From: Curvibacter sp. GWA2_63_95
GTDB lineage: Bacteria > Pseudomonadota > Gammaproteobacteria > Burkholderiales > Burkholderiaceae_C
Reading direction: 5' to 3'
Length of the DNA: 64,000 nt
Assembly (NCBI GenBank): GCA_001795455.1
Contig: MGPB01000001.1
Coordinates: forward strand, 1-64,000
A model generated the notes under the pieces. The model saw nothing but the letters and a program-made list of their open reading frames with translations. It ran no database searches and was not told where the DNA came from. The translations under genes were made by a program, and so were the position numbers. Every line of letters begins with the position of its first letter. The first letter of the stretch is position 1. Below, piece after piece: positions 41,878 through 51,802 of the stretch.

Positions 41878-42803
41878 GCGGCGCACAGGTGTTGCGCCCC
41901 TGGAGCCGGGGCGACAGCCTGCGTGCACTGGCCGTGGTGGTGCTGTGGGGGCTCAACTTTGTGGTCATGAAGGTGGGCTTGCAGGGCCTGAGCCCCATGC
42001 TGCTGGGTGCCTTGCGTTTTGCTGCAGCATCGTTGCCGTTTTTGTGGTGGATAGGACGCCCGCCGCTGCCCTGGCGTTATGTGCTGGCCTATGGGCTGGC
42101 GCAGGGGCTGGGACAGTTCGGCTTTCTGTTCTGGGGCTTGCAACTGGGCATGACGGCGGGCATGGCCTCGGTGGTGATGCAGATGCAGGCCTTTTTTACG
42201 CTGCTGCTGGCGGCGCCCATCCTCGGTGAGCGCGCACGCGGCTGGCAGTGGGCTGGTTTGGTGCTGGCATTGGGCGGCCTGCTGGCCATTGCCTCGGCAC
42301 ATGGCGAAGGCCCGGGCCAGATGACGCTGGTGGGCCTGGTGCTCACGGCCAGCGCGGCATTGATGTGGGCGGTGTCCAACATCGTGGTGCGGCTGGCGGC
42401 CCGCCATGGCAGTTACGAGCCCTTTCCCTTCATTGTGTGGACCAGTGTGGTGCCCATCCTGCCGTTTACTGGCCTGGCGCTGTGGACCGAGGGTTGGGAC
42501 GCGGTGGTGTCGCAGCTGGCCGGGCTGCGCTGGCCGGCGGTGGCTTCGGTGCTGTATTTGGCGTGGCTGGCCACCCTGCTGGCCTACACGCTGTGGACGC
42601 GGCTGTTGCAGCGCCACACGGCGGGCAAGGTCACCCCGTTTTCGCTGCTGGTGCCGGTGGTGGGGCTGGCCGCTGCGGCGCTGGCGTTTGGGGAAGTGCC
42701 CAAGCTGCTGCAGTGGCTGGGTACGGGGGCGGTGTTGCTGGGGCTGCTGGTGAACCAGGCAGGGCAGTGGTGGGCGGCGCGCAAGCCACCTGGCTCGCAC
42801 TGA
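41874..42803 (+). CDS. EamA-family (DMT) transporter
   Basis: 309 residues with ten hydrophobic segments in two homologous halves. LWGLNFVVMKVGLQGLSP opens the first EamA domain and LTASAALMWAVSNIVVRLAA the second. The family exports metabolites such as amino acids or their derivatives. It is the last gene of the cluster, overlapping the previous by ATGA, and its stop abuts that of the convergent Smr gene (42803/42804). Direction and substrate are unknown. Confidence 0.9.
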   Translation: MSGAQVLRPWSRGDSLRALAVVVLWGLNFVVMKVGLQGLSPMLLGALRFAAASLPFLWWIGRPPLPWRYVLAYGLAQGLGQFGFLFWGLQLGMTAGMASVVMQMQAFFTLLLAAPILGERARGWQWAGLVLALGGLLAIASAHGEGPGQMTLVGLVLTASAALMWAVSNIVVRLAARHGSYEPFPFIVWTSVVPILPFTGLALWTEGWDAVVSQLAGLRWPAVASVLYLAWLATLLAYTLWTRLLQRHTAGKVTPFSLLVPVVGLAAAALAFGEVPKLLQWLGTGAVLLGLLVNQAGQWWAARKPPGSH

Positions 42804-43448
42804 CTAGGCGCGATTCAGGGGCTGCAACAGCACCACCAGTGCGCCTGCGCCGCCTTGCGCGGGCTGGGCTTGGACAAAGGCGACGACCTCACTCTTCTGT
42901 ACCAGCCATTTGTGCACTTTCTCTTTCAGCACGGGTGCCTTGCCGGGTGAGCCCAGGCCTTTGCCGTGCACCACGCGCACGCAGCGTATGCCCTGTTTGT
43001 GTGATTCGCGGATAAAGGCACCCAGCGCTTCGCGCGCCTCGTCGCTGCGGTAGCCGTGCAGGTCAATCTGTTTCTGGATGCTCCACTTGCCCTTGCGCAG
43101 CTTCTGCGTCACATCGGTACCCACGCCGGGGCGGCGAAAGCTCAGGTGCTCGTCGGTGTCCAGCAGGGTGGTCACGTCCACTTCGTCGCTCAGCGCTTCT
43201 TGCAGTGCGGCGGCGTCATCCAGCATCTGCTGCTTGGGGATGGGTTTGGGCGGTTCCGGCGCCAGCTTGGCGCGCTGCGGTGGCTCCAGTGGTTTGACTT
43301 TGCCGATGGCCGCCTGGAACAGGTTGCTGGCAGCCGCCTTGCGCTTGGCCTCTGCCGCCTTCTGTGCGGCCAGCGCCGCTTCGCGTGCGGCCTGGGCTTC
43401 GATTTCTTTTTTGACCAGCTTCAGGTCGGAAAGGGCGTTGATCTTCAT
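42804..43448 (-). CDS. Smr-domain protein (MutS2 C-terminal-like nuclease domain)
   Basis: 214 residues. An N-terminal Ala-Lys-rich helical region (EAQAAREAALAAQKAAEAKR) leads to the Smr domain with DLHGYRSDEAREALGAFI and VRVVHGKGLGSPG. Smr domains nick or bind branched DNA or RNA. It is probably co-transcribed with radC, which ends 9 bp before its stop side; both are minus strand. Confidence 0.9.
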   Translation of the reverse strand: MKINALSDLKLVKKEIEAQAAREAALAAQKAAEAKRKAAASNLFQAAIGKVKPLEPPQRAKLAPEPPKPIPKQQMLDDAAALQEALSDEVDVTTLLDTDEHLSFRRPGVGTDVTQKLRKGKWSIQKQIDLHGYRSDEAREALGAFIRESHKQGIRCVRVVHGKGLGSPGKAPVLKEKVHKWLVQKSEVVAFVQAQPAQGGAGALVVLLQPLNRA

Positions 43449-43457
43449 GGCGGCCCT

Positions 43458-44177
43458 TTAGAGTAAACCGGCCTCGGCCATGGACAGTGCCTGGCCGGGG
43501 CCTACGATGATGTGGTCCAGCACCCGCACATCCACCAGTGCGAGCGCGGCTTTGAGTGTTTGGGTCAGTGCCTCGTCGGCACGGCTGGGCTGCACGCTGC
43601 CGCTGGGGTGGTTGTGCGCCAGCACCACGGCAGCCGCGCTGTGGTGCAGCGCGCGGATGACGACCTCGCGCGGGTACACACTGGTTTGCGTGAGCGTGCC
43701 GCGAAACAGCTCCTCCATGGCCAGCAGCTTGTTCTGGCTGTCCAGGAAAAGTACCGCAAACACCTCGTGCCCTTTGGCGGCCAGGTGCAGCTGCAGGTAG
43801 TGCTTTACGGCCTGTGGGTCGGCAAATACCTCGCGCTCCTGCAGGCGCTGCGCCATGGCGCGGCGGGCCAGCTCCAGCACCGCCACAATCTCGGCCCGCT
43901 TGGCAGGCCCCAAGCCTTTGACGCGCTTGAGGTCGTCGGCGGTGGCGTGCAGCAAGCCGGCTATGCCTCCAAACCCGCCTCGGCGCCCGTCGGTATTGCG
44001 CGAGACGCTATCATTTTTGAGTCGCAGCAGCTCCTCCGCCATCTGCAACACCCCTTTGCCCGCCATGCCGGTGCGCAACAGGATGGCCAGCAGCTCCGCA
44101 TCGCTGAGCGCGCCGGGGCCACGGGCCAGCAGCTTTTCGCGCGGGCGGGCTTCCAGGGGCAGGTCTTTGAGGGGCAT
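43458..44177 (-). CDS. radC: RadC/JAB-domain DNA-repair-associated protein
   Basis: 239 residues. An N-terminal HhH-type region ([19 protein letters not shown]) is followed by the JAMM metal motif [14 protein letters not shown] and [17 protein letters not shown]. The function of chromosomal RadC is still debated; the JAB fold suggests a deubiquitinase-like peptidase ancestor. ATG 44177 gives the family start [17 protein letters not shown]. It is divergent from slpA (79 bp). Confidence 0.94.
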   Translation of the reverse strand: MPLKDLPLEARPREKLLARGPGALSDAELLAILLRTGMAGKGVLQMAEELLRLKNDSVSRNTDGRRGGFGGIAGLLHATADDLKRVKGLGPAKRAEIVAVLELARRAMAQRLQEREVFADPQAVKHYLQLHLAAKGHEVFAVLFLDSQNKLLAMEELFRGTLTQTSVYPREVVIRALHHSAAAVVLAHNHPSGSVQPSRADEALTQTLKAALALVDVRVLDHIIVGPGQALSMAEAGLL

Positions 44178-44255
44178 GGCGGGGAGGTGAAGCGGGTGCC
44201 GGAAGGCTGGTCGGGGCAAGCTTTCTACAATAGAGGCCAGTTTATCGGGACTTTT

Positions 44256-44720
44256 ATGACCACCACGCTCCCCCGAGTCCAAGCGGGCTCTTTCCTCACC
44301 TTGCACTACCGCCTGGGCGGCCCGGCTGGGGACATCATCAACACCTTCACCGGCAAGCCGGCCACGCTCAGTCTGGGTACGGGCGAGCTGTCCCCCGCGG
44401 TGGAAGCCTGCTTGATGGACATGGAAGAGGGCGCCCGTGCCACGTTTGAGTTGCCGGCTGGTGCTGCCTTTGGCGAGCGCAATCCCGACATGCAGCAGTG
44501 GCTGGCGCGCAAGGTGCTGACCCAGATGGGTGACCCGCTGGAGACCTACAGCGTGGGTGACGTGGTGCAGTTCCCCACACCCGATGGCCAAGGCCAGTTT
44601 GCGGGCGTGGTGCTGCAGTTGCGTGGCGAGGGTGAGGAGCGCGCCGTGTTGTTTGACTTCAACCACCCGCTGGCCGGCCAGCCCGTCACGTTTGAAGTGC
44701 AGTTGATTGGCGTGTTATGA
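44256..44720 (+). CDS. slpA: FKBP-type peptidyl-prolyl isomerase (SlpA/FkpB-like)
   Basis: 154 residues. The FKBP core has [20 protein letters not shown], the insert-flap region and the C-terminal [14 protein letters not shown] strand. It belongs to the short, IF-domain-containing SlpA type that helps protein folding. In many proteobacteria it is adjacent to ispH, as here. Stop and next start overlap by ATGA. ATG 44256 has only a weak ribosome site (ATCGGGA). Confidence 0.92.
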   Translation: MTTTLPRVQAGSFLTLHYRLGGPAGDIINTFTGKPATLSLGTGELSPAVEACLMDMEEGARATFELPAGAAFGERNPDMQQWLARKVLTQMGDPLETYSVGDVVQFPTPDGQGQFAGVVLQLRGEGEERAVLFDFNHPLAGQPVTFEVQLIGVL

Positions 44721-45667
44721 GCGCACCGGTGTTGCCCCAGGAAATTTTGTTGGCCGAGCCACGCGGCTTCTGCGCCGGTGTGGACCGGGCCATCGAGATT
44801 GTGGAAAAGGCCCTCGCCAAGTTCGGCCGGCCGATTTACGTGCGCCACGAGATCGTGCACAACACCTATGTGGTCAACGACCTCAAAGAGCGCGGCGCCA
44901 TCTTCATTGAAGAGCTGGACGATGTGCCCCCGGGCGCGACGCTGGTGTTTTCGGCCCACGGCGTGAGCCAGGCCATCCAGCGCGAGGCCCAGCAGAGGGG
45001 CTTCCAGATTTTCGACGCCACCTGCCCGCTGGTGACCAAGGTGCACGTGGAAGTGGCCAAGCTGCACAAAGAAGGCTTTGAATTCATCATGATCGGCCAC
45101 AAGGGCCACCCCGAGGTGGAGGGCACCATGGGGCAGTTGGAGAGCGGCATTCACCTGGTGGAAGACGTGGCCGATGTGGCCCGCATCCAGCCCGGCCAGA
45201 CCGACAAGCTGGCCGTGGTGACCCAAACCACCCTCAGCGTGGACGATGCGGCGGACATTACGGCCGCGGTGGTCGCGCGCTTTCCGCTGATCAAGAAACC
45301 CAAGATGCAAGACATTTGCTACGCCACCCAGAACCGCCAGGACGCGGTCAAGGTGATGAGCCCGCAGGTGGACATCGTGATCGTGGTGGGCAGCCCCACC
45401 AGCTCCAACAGCAACCGCCTGCGCGAAGTGGCCAAAAAGCTGGGCACCGAGAGCTACATGGTGGACAACGCCGACGAGCTCAAGCCCGAGTGGTTTGAAG
45501 GCCGCTCCCGCGTGGGTCTGACCGCCGGTGCCAGTGCGCCTGAGGTGCTGGTGAAGGCCGTGATCGACCGCATCAAGGCGCTGGGCGCCGTGTCGGTGCG
45601 CAAGATGGACGGCATCGAGGAAACCGTGAAGTTTCCGCTGCCCAAGGGACTGAAGCTGGATGCCTGA
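44717..45667 (+). CDS. ispH: 4-hydroxy-3-methylbut-2-enyl diphosphate reductase
   Basis: 316 residues. The three Fe-S ligands are C19 (PRGFCAGV), C103 (DATCPLVTKVH) and C201 (QDICYATQNRQ). It makes isopentenyl and dimethylallyl diphosphate in the last step of the MEP isoprenoid route. The start overlaps the slpA stop (ATGA), so the two are coupled, as is common in this group. A repeat copy follows after 13 bp. Confidence 0.97.
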   Translation: MSAPVLPQEILLAEPRGFCAGVDRAIEIVEKALAKFGRPIYVRHEIVHNTYVVNDLKERGAIFIEELDDVPPGATLVFSAHGVSQAIQREAQQRGFQIFDATCPLVTKVHVEVAKLHKEGFEFIMIGHKGHPEVEGTMGQLESGIHLVEDVADVARIQPGQTDKLAVVTQTTLSVDDAADITAAVVARFPLIKKPKMQDICYATQNRQDAVKVMSPQVDIVIVVGSPTSSNSNRLREVAKKLGTESYMVDNADELKPEWFEGRSRVGLTAGASAPEVLVKAVIDRIKALGAVSVRKMDGIEETVKFPLPKGLKLDA

Positions 45668-45680
45668 GGCCGTTGCAAAG

Positions 45681-45736
45681 CGCTATGTTTTTGGTAGCTG
45701 CTTGCGCAATAAAATAGAGGGCTAGAGCCCGATTTG
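45681..45736 (-). repeat. 56-bp intergenic repeat, copy 9 (reverse orientation)
   Basis: On the minus strand: 'caaatcgggctctagccctc', 'tattttattgcgcaagcagc' and 'taccaaaaacatagcg'. It lies between ispH and serS and is well conserved in the core. Confidence 0.85.
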
Positions 45737-45753
45737 ATACTGATTTGACTTAG

Positions 45754-47091
<1,338 letters not shown>

Positions 47092-47126
47092 TAGAATCTC
47101 GGATTCGTTTCGACCGACACGAATCA

Positions 47127-47214
47127 GGAGAAGTGGCAGAGTGGTCGAATGTACCTGACTCGAAATCAGGCGTGTCGCAAGGCACCGAGGGTTCGAATCC
47201 CTCCTTCTCCTCCA
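47127..47214 (+). tRNA. tRNA-Ser (anticodon CGA)
   Basis: The 88-nt sequence folds into a class II cloverleaf. The acceptor stem is GGAGAAG/CTTCTCC and the anticodon stem CCTGA/TCAGG holds CGA at 47161-47163. A long variable arm (near gtgtcgcaaggcac) identifies tRNA-Ser, and the T-arm is gagggttcgaatccctc. CCA is encoded. The discriminator base is T in this reading, unusual for tRNA-Ser, which normally has G. Confidence 0.95.
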
Positions 47215-47220
47215 CATACA

Positions 47221-47254
47221 AAAGCCTGCATCGCACAACGATGCAGGCTTTTTT
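47221..47254 (+). terminator. Rho-independent terminator after tRNA-Ser
   Basis: A 13-bp stem (AAAGCCTGCATCG / CGATGCAGGCTTT, loop CACAA) followed by more T. It ends the serS-tRNA transcript. Confidence 0.95.
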
Positions 47255-47347
47255 GTTGGGGCGCCGCGCCCCGGTGGGTGCTGTCATGTGGCTGCAATCT
47301 GTTTGTCGCATAGTGGCAGGCTGTCTCCAGTGTTTAAGGTGTTTTTC

Positions 47348-48343
47348 ATGGTGAAGATTCACACAATGTCCCGTCGCGCAGCGGCTGCGGCCCTACTGAC
47401 AAGCATTTTTTGGGGCCCGGCAGCGTGGGCGCAAAACGGCAGCACCGGCTTCCCCGACAAGCCGGTCCGGATCGTGGTGCCTTTTGCACCCGGCGCCGGT
47501 ACCGACGCCATGGGCCGCCTGATGGCGCAAAAGCTGGGTGAGGTGATGGGTGGAAGCTTTGTGGTGGAGAACCGCACCGGCGCCTCCGGTGCCATTGGCA
47601 CGCAGTACGTGGCGCAACAAGCGGCCGATGGCTACACCCTGTTGCTGGTGGCATCGCCCTTCACCACGGTCGCGGCGTCCTTGCCCAACGCGGGCTACGA
47701 CCCGATCAAGAGTTTTACGCCCGTGGGCATGATTGCCAGCGGTCCCCTGGTCTGGGCCACCAACCACCAGACCGGCATCAGCACCATGCAGGAGCTGGTG
47801 GCCTATGCCAAGCAAAAACCAGGTGTGCTGAACTACGGCTCGGCCGGTGCGGGGGGGGTGAACCACCTGGTGCTGGAGCTGCTCAAGGCCAAGACCGGCA
47901 CCTTCATCACCCACATTCCCTACCGCGGCGTGGCGCCTGCGGCCCTGGATATGGTTTCGGGCCAGGTGCAACTGGTGACCGGTACCATCCCGGCGCTGTT
48001 GCCTTTGGTGAAAGACGGGCGCATCAAGCCTCTGGCGGTGACCAGTGCCAAGCGCTCCAGCGCCATGCCCGATGTACCGAGCATGGCTGAAGCCGGCTTC
48101 AAGGGCTTTGACGTGCTGAACTACTTTGCGTTGGCCGCTCCCGCCGGTACACCGGCAGCGGTCATCGACAAGCTGAACACGGCCTTGAACAAGGTGGTGC
48201 AACTGCCGGAGGTACAGGCCCGCTTCAAGCTCGATGCGGTGGAAGCCACGCCGGGCACGCCTCTGGCGCAGGCCAAGTTCATCGAGGCCGACTACCGCGC
48301 CTGGCGCGACGTGGTCCAGACGCAGAACCTGAAGATCGAATAA
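47348..48343 (+). CDS. Bug-family periplasmic receptor (tripartite tricarboxylate transport type)
   Basis: 331 residues. A signal peptide ends near GPAAWAQNG. The mature part has PDKPVRIVVPFAPGAGTDAM and ENRTGASGAIGTQYVAQQ, hallmarks of Bug receptors that bind organic acids. TctA/TctB membrane subunits are absent here, typical for orphan Bug receptors in Burkholderiales. ATG 47348 or 47366 is the start. The ligand is unknown. Confidence 0.92.
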   Translation: MVKIHTMSRRAAAAALLTSIFWGPAAWAQNGSTGFPDKPVRIVVPFAPGAGTDAMGRLMAQKLGEVMGGSFVVENRTGASGAIGTQYVAQQAADGYTLLLVASPFTTVAASLPNAGYDPIKSFTPVGMIASGPLVWATNHQTGISTMQELVAYAKQKPGVLNYGSAGAGGVNHLVLELLKAKTGTFITHIPYRGVAPAALDMVSGQVQLVTGTIPALLPLVKDGRIKPLAVTSAKRSSAMPDVPSMAEAGFKGFDVLNYFALAAPAGTPAAVIDKLNTALNKVVQLPEVQARFKLDAVEATPGTPLAQAKFIEADYRAWRDVVQTQNLKIE

Positions 48344-48415
48344 GCCGTTATTTGCGGCCCCTGTTGCCCCCTTTGCCGGCTGGTCGGCCAGGGGCTTGCG
48401 TGGAACAATGGCCCC

Positions 48416-49006
48416 ATGCGCACTTCCATTGCCTCGTTCCTGCTGCTGGTCTGCAGCGCTTGGGCGCCTTGGGCCCTAGCCCAGTTGCCTGCGCGGGACC
48501 TGACCGTGGAGCTGCGCCAGATTGAAGAAGGCCGCGACGATGGCAGCAGCTACCGCGCGGGTGCCGCAAACAGCGCGCAGTCGTTTCAGCCCCAAAAGGT
48601 GCAGGTGCGCAACGGCCAGAAGGCACAGCTGCGCATGCAGCTCTCGGTTCCCATGCAGTGGGTGGAGGCTGCGCAGGCCGCATCGGCCAACAGCGGGGCG
48701 GGGGTCAAAAATGCGCTGCAGTGGTTTGAGGCCGGGCAAAGCATGGCGGTCACCCCACGCTGGCCGGGGGGCAACCGCGCTGCCACGGTGGAGCTGGAGG
48801 TGCAACAAGCCGCCCTGGTCACGCGCCACAACGCTGACATGCCCAGCCAAAGCCGCAGCCAGTTCAGCACTACGGTGACCGCGCCGCTGGCGCAGTGGGT
48901 CACCATTGCCGCGACGGGTCCTGCACCCATCCGCCAAGGCAGCTACAGCAGTGCGGGCGGCAGCGAGGTGCGACGCCTCTTGCAGATCCGAGTGCTGGTG
49001 CCCTAG
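48416..49006 (+). CDS. Hypothetical secreted protein
   Basis: 196 residues. The signal peptide is MRTSIASFLLLVCSAWAPWA up to about ALA. The mature part is beta-rich with no recognised domain (DLTVELRQIEEGRDDGSSY; VQVRNGQKAQLRMQLSVPM). It looks periplasmic or outer-membrane-associated. It stands 72 bp after the Bug gene. No operon link is certain. Confidence 0.6.
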   Translation: MRTSIASFLLLVCSAWAPWALAQLPARDLTVELRQIEEGRDDGSSYRAGAANSAQSFQPQKVQVRNGQKAQLRMQLSVPMQWVEAAQAASANSGAGVKNALQWFEAGQSMAVTPRWPGGNRAATVELEVQQAALVTRHNADMPSQSRSQFSTTVTAPLAQWVTIAATGPAPIRQGSYSSAGGSEVRRLLQIRVLVP

Positions 49007-49027
49007 CCGAATGCCGTGTTTTGAGGC

Positions 49028-49083
49028 CATTTTGGCCTCTAGCCCGCATGAAATATGCGCAAGCAGCTACTAATTTAATAGCG
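49028..49083 (+). repeat. 56-bp intergenic repeat, copy 10
   Basis: 'cattttggcctctagcccgc', 'atgaaatatgcgcaagcagc' and 'tactaatttaatagcg'. Its right end abuts the TAA stop of trpS (49084), coming from the opposite strand. Confidence 0.85.
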
Positions 49084-50388
49084 TTATTTGGCGTCTGTCG
49101 CTTCGGCTAGCGCAGTCAGTGCCTGTACGGCGCGGGTCTGGGCCTCGCTGCCCAGCGTCTCCAGCTGGGCCTGCAGTGCCGCAATGCCTGCAGCGCCTTC
49201 GCGTTGCAGCTGCGCAATCGCCTGACCCGCAACCTTGGGGGACTCAAAGCCTTTGCTTTGCAGCAGCACGGCGCCGGCCGTGTCCACCAGCTTGAAGTAG
49301 AACAGGCCGTCTTTCTCGCGGTATTGCTTGAAGGCGGCGAGGGTGGCCTTGCTGCTCTTGTCGCTTTTGGTTTGCACCGCACTGCCCAGGCCACGCAGGC
49401 CCACAGCGCTGCGCAGTTGGGCCATGAAAGGCGTCGCAATTGCGCGGGCTTTTTTGGCGCCGGCCAGCAGCAGGGCCTCCACCTTTTCGGGGTGGGCCAT
49501 GTAGTCCTCGTAGGCGGCGCGCATGGGCGCGATTTCCTGGTCGATACGCTCGAACAGAAGGGCCTTGGCATCACCCCAGGCAATGCCCCTGGCATAGGCC
49601 TGGCGCAGCGTGGCAGTCTCTTCCTCAGACGCAAAAGCCTGGTAAATCTGGAACAGGGCCGAGCCTTCGGTGTCCTTGGGCTCCCCAGGTGCGCGCGAAT
49701 CGGTCTTGATACCGGCAATCAGCTTCTTGAGCTGTTCACGGCTGCTGAACAGCGGAATCGTGTTGTCGTAGCTCTTGCTCATCTTGCGGCCGTCCAGGCC
49801 GGGCAGGGTGGCCACGGACTCTTCAATCTCGGCCTGGGGCGGCACAAAGTGCTCGCCATAGCGGTGGTTGAAGCTGGCCGCCATATCGCGTGCCATTTCG
49901 ATGTGCTGGATTTGGTCGCGCCCGACGGGCACCTTGTGCGCGTTGAACATCAGAATGTCCGCGCCCATGAGCACCGGGTACATGAACAGGCCGGCGGTCA
50001 CATCGGCATCGGGGTCCACACCCGCTGCAGTATTTTTGTCCACCGAGGCCTTGTAGGCGTGCGCACGGTTGAGCACGCCTTTGCCGGTTACGCAGGTCAG
50101 AAACCAGGTGAGTTCGGGAATCTCGGGCACGTCGCTCTGACGGTAGAAGGTCACATGCGACGGGTCCAGCCCTGCGGCCAGCCAGCTCGCCGCAATCTCC
50201 AGCGTGGAGCGCTGGATGCGCGCAGGCTCGTCGATCTTGATGAGCGCGTGGTAGTCAGCCAGAAAGTAAAAACTCTCCACGCCCGGCGTCAGGCTGGCGC
50301 GCACGGCGGGGCGGATGGAGCCCACGTAATTGCCCAGGTGGGGCGTGCCGGAGGTGGTGATGCCGGTGAGGAAGCGAACAGTGCTCAT
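49084..50388 (-). CDS. trpS: Tryptophanyl-tRNA synthetase with a DUF1508-like C-terminal extension
   Basis: 434 residues; the catalytic part covers about 1-335 with the HIGH-type HLGN (TSGTPHLGNYVGS) and KMSKS in DGRKMSKSYDNT. Common bacterial TrpS proteins stop near 330-340. The extra 100 residues contain GLFYFKLVDTAGAVLLQSKG followed by FESPKVAGQAIAQLQ, resembling the small DUF1508/YegP domain. It charges tRNA-Trp; the extension's role is unknown. It is last in a minus-strand run (site-2 protease 32 bp upstream). Confidence 0.95.
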   Translation of the reverse strand: MSTVRFLTGITTSGTPHLGNYVGSIRPAVRASLTPGVESFYFLADYHALIKIDEPARIQRSTLEIAASWLAAGLDPSHVTFYRQSDVPEIPELTWFLTCVTGKGVLNRAHAYKASVDKNTAAGVDPDADVTAGLFMYPVLMGADILMFNAHKVPVGRDQIQHIEMARDMAASFNHRYGEHFVPPQAEIEESVATLPGLDGRKMSKSYDNTIPLFSSREQLKKLIAGIKTDSRAPGEPKDTEGSALFQIYQAFASEEETATLRQAYARGIAWGDAKALLFERIDQEIAPMRAAYEDYMAHPEKVEALLLAGAKKARAIATPFMAQLRSAVGLRGLGSAVQTKSDKSSKATLAAFKQYREKDGLFYFKLVDTAGAVLLQSKGFESPKVAGQAIAQLQREGAAGIAALQAQLETLGSEAQTRAVQALTALAEATDAK

Positions 50389-50420
50389 GGAAACAATCGG
50401 TCAGACAAAACAGTAAATAG

Positions 50421-51089
50421 TCAACGGGTCAGCATGGACAGTGGTGTGAGCACCAGGTCCAAAAAGCCAAAGGTGAGGGACATGACGGGTTGCATCCACA
50501 CGGCGCTCAGGACACCGGCAATCACCAGCGCCATGACGATGAAGAAGCCCCAGGGCTCAATGCGCGACACGGCCATGGCCTGCTTGAGAGGCAGCAGCCC
50601 CACCAGAATGCGGCCGCCATCCAGCGGGGGCAGCGGGAACAGGTTGAAGGCGAACATCACCACGTTGACCAAAACACCGCCCTGGCACATTTTCAGGAAG
50701 AAGGGTTCGCTCACCCCCGCACCTTGCAGCAGGTACAAAGCCACGCCCCAGGCCAGCGCCATCAGCAGGTTGGCGCCCGGGCCCGCCAGGGCGACCCAGA
50801 CCATGTCGCGCTTGGGGTTGCGCAGGTTGCCAAAGCGCACCGGCACCGGTTTGGCATAGCCAAACAGAAAGGCGCCGGAAGTGGCGAAGTACAGCAGCAG
50901 CGGCATCAGGAGGGTGCCCACCGGGTCAATGTGTTTGGCCGGGTTGAGTGTGATGCGGCCCAGGGCCCAGGCGGTTTTATCGCCGAAATGCAGGGCCGCG
51001 TAGCCGTGGGCGGCTTCGTGCACCGTGATTGCAAACAGCACGGGCAGGGCATAAATGGCAACGGTTTGGATCAGGTGTGCAAAGTCCAC
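50421..51089 (-). CDS. Site-2-protease-type (M50) membrane metalloprotease
   Basis: 222 residues with about six hydrophobic segments. The zinc motif HEAAH (AITVHEAAHGYAALHFG) lies in the first helix, and NLFPLPPLDGGRIL supplies the third ligand. The family cleaves membrane-embedded substrates, such as anti-sigma factors. GTG 51089 is the start. It lies between yciO and trpS on the same strand, probably one transcript. Its target is unknown. Confidence 0.9.
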   Translation of the reverse strand: MDFAHLIQTVAIYALPVLFAITVHEAAHGYAALHFGDKTAWALGRITLNPAKHIDPVGTLLMPLLLYFATSGAFLFGYAKPVPVRFGNLRNPKRDMVWVALAGPGANLLMALAWGVALYLLQGAGVSEPFFLKMCQGGVLVNVVMFAFNLFPLPPLDGGRILVGLLPLKQAMAVSRIEPWGFFIVMALVIAGVLSAVWMQPVMSLTFGFLDLVLTPLSMLTR

Positions 51090-51142
51090 AGGGCAATTGT
51101 CTCAGAGTGAAATGGGGGCAAAACGTGGGGAGCGCGGCTGGG

Positions 51143-51766
51143 CTAGAGCCCGATGGCAGCCAGCTCGCCGCCCCCTTGGCGGATCACCTCGGGCGTGTCA
51201 CCCGTCAGGTCGATCACCGTGGTGGGTTCTGCTGCGCAGGCGCCCGCGTCGATCACGGCGGCGATCTGGTGCTCGTAGCGCTCGCGGATGTCCTGTGCTT
51301 CGTTGAGCGGTTCCACGTCCCCCTTCGCGATCAACGTAGTCGCCAGGAGTGCCGAGCCGTGGAGGGCCAGCAGCTCTTGCAGTGCCTTGTGCTCGGGGAC
51401 GCGCAGGCCGATGGTCTTGCGCGAGGGATGGCTCACGCGACGTGGCACTTCCTTGCTGGCTTCCAGGATGAAGGTATAGGCGCCCGGTGTGGCGGCCTTG
51501 AGCAAGCGGTACTGCGCGTTGTCCACGCGCGCGTAGCTGGCCAGTTCGCTCAGGTCGCGGCACAGCAGGGTCAGGTGGTGTTTGTCGTCCACCCCGCGGA
51601 TGCTGCGCAGCTTGTCGGCTGCGGCCTTGTCGTCCAGGTGGCAGACCAGGGCGTAGCTGGAGTCGGTTGGAACGGCCAGGATGCCGCCTTTTTCCAGCAG
51701 ACCTACGGCCTGCTTGAGCAGGCGGGGTTGGGGGTTGTCGGGGTGAACTTCGAAATACTGCGCCAT
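51143..51766 (-). CDS. yciO: YciO-type Sua5/YrdC-domain protein
   Basis: 207 residues. The Sua5/YrdC core is visible (GGILAVPTDSSYALVCHL and EVPRRVSHPSRKTIGLRVPE, then TTVIDLTGDTPEVIRQG). The ending and length fit YciO rather than the essential tRNA threonylcarbamoyl synthase TsaC. It may bind RNA or nucleotides; activity is debated. It follows the PHP phosphatase on the same strand; the pair also occurs together in E. coli (yciV-yciO). Confidence 0.88.
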   Translation of the reverse strand: MAQYFEVHPDNPQPRLLKQAVGLLEKGGILAVPTDSSYALVCHLDDKAAADKLRSIRGVDDKHHLTLLCRDLSELASYARVDNAQYRLLKAATPGAYTFILEASKEVPRRVSHPSRKTIGLRVPEHKALQELLALHGSALLATTLIAKGDVEPLNEAQDIRERYEHQIAAVIDAGACAAEPTTVIDLTGDTPEVIRQGGGELAAIGL

Positions 51767-51802
51767 GGCATGGCAAACGCTTGCGCGCTTGTCCTCTTGT
51801 TT

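Noticed and set aside
37744..42803. Assigning the five-gene cluster to bile-acid or steroid degradation
   Set aside because: The BASS family name is not evidence of the substrate, and no ring-cleavage or steroid marker genes are present; left as unknown substrate.
47127..48343. Possible genomic island attached to the tRNA-Ser gene
   Set aside because: No integrase, no repeated tRNA 3' end and no change in composition downstream; the tRNA has its own terminator.
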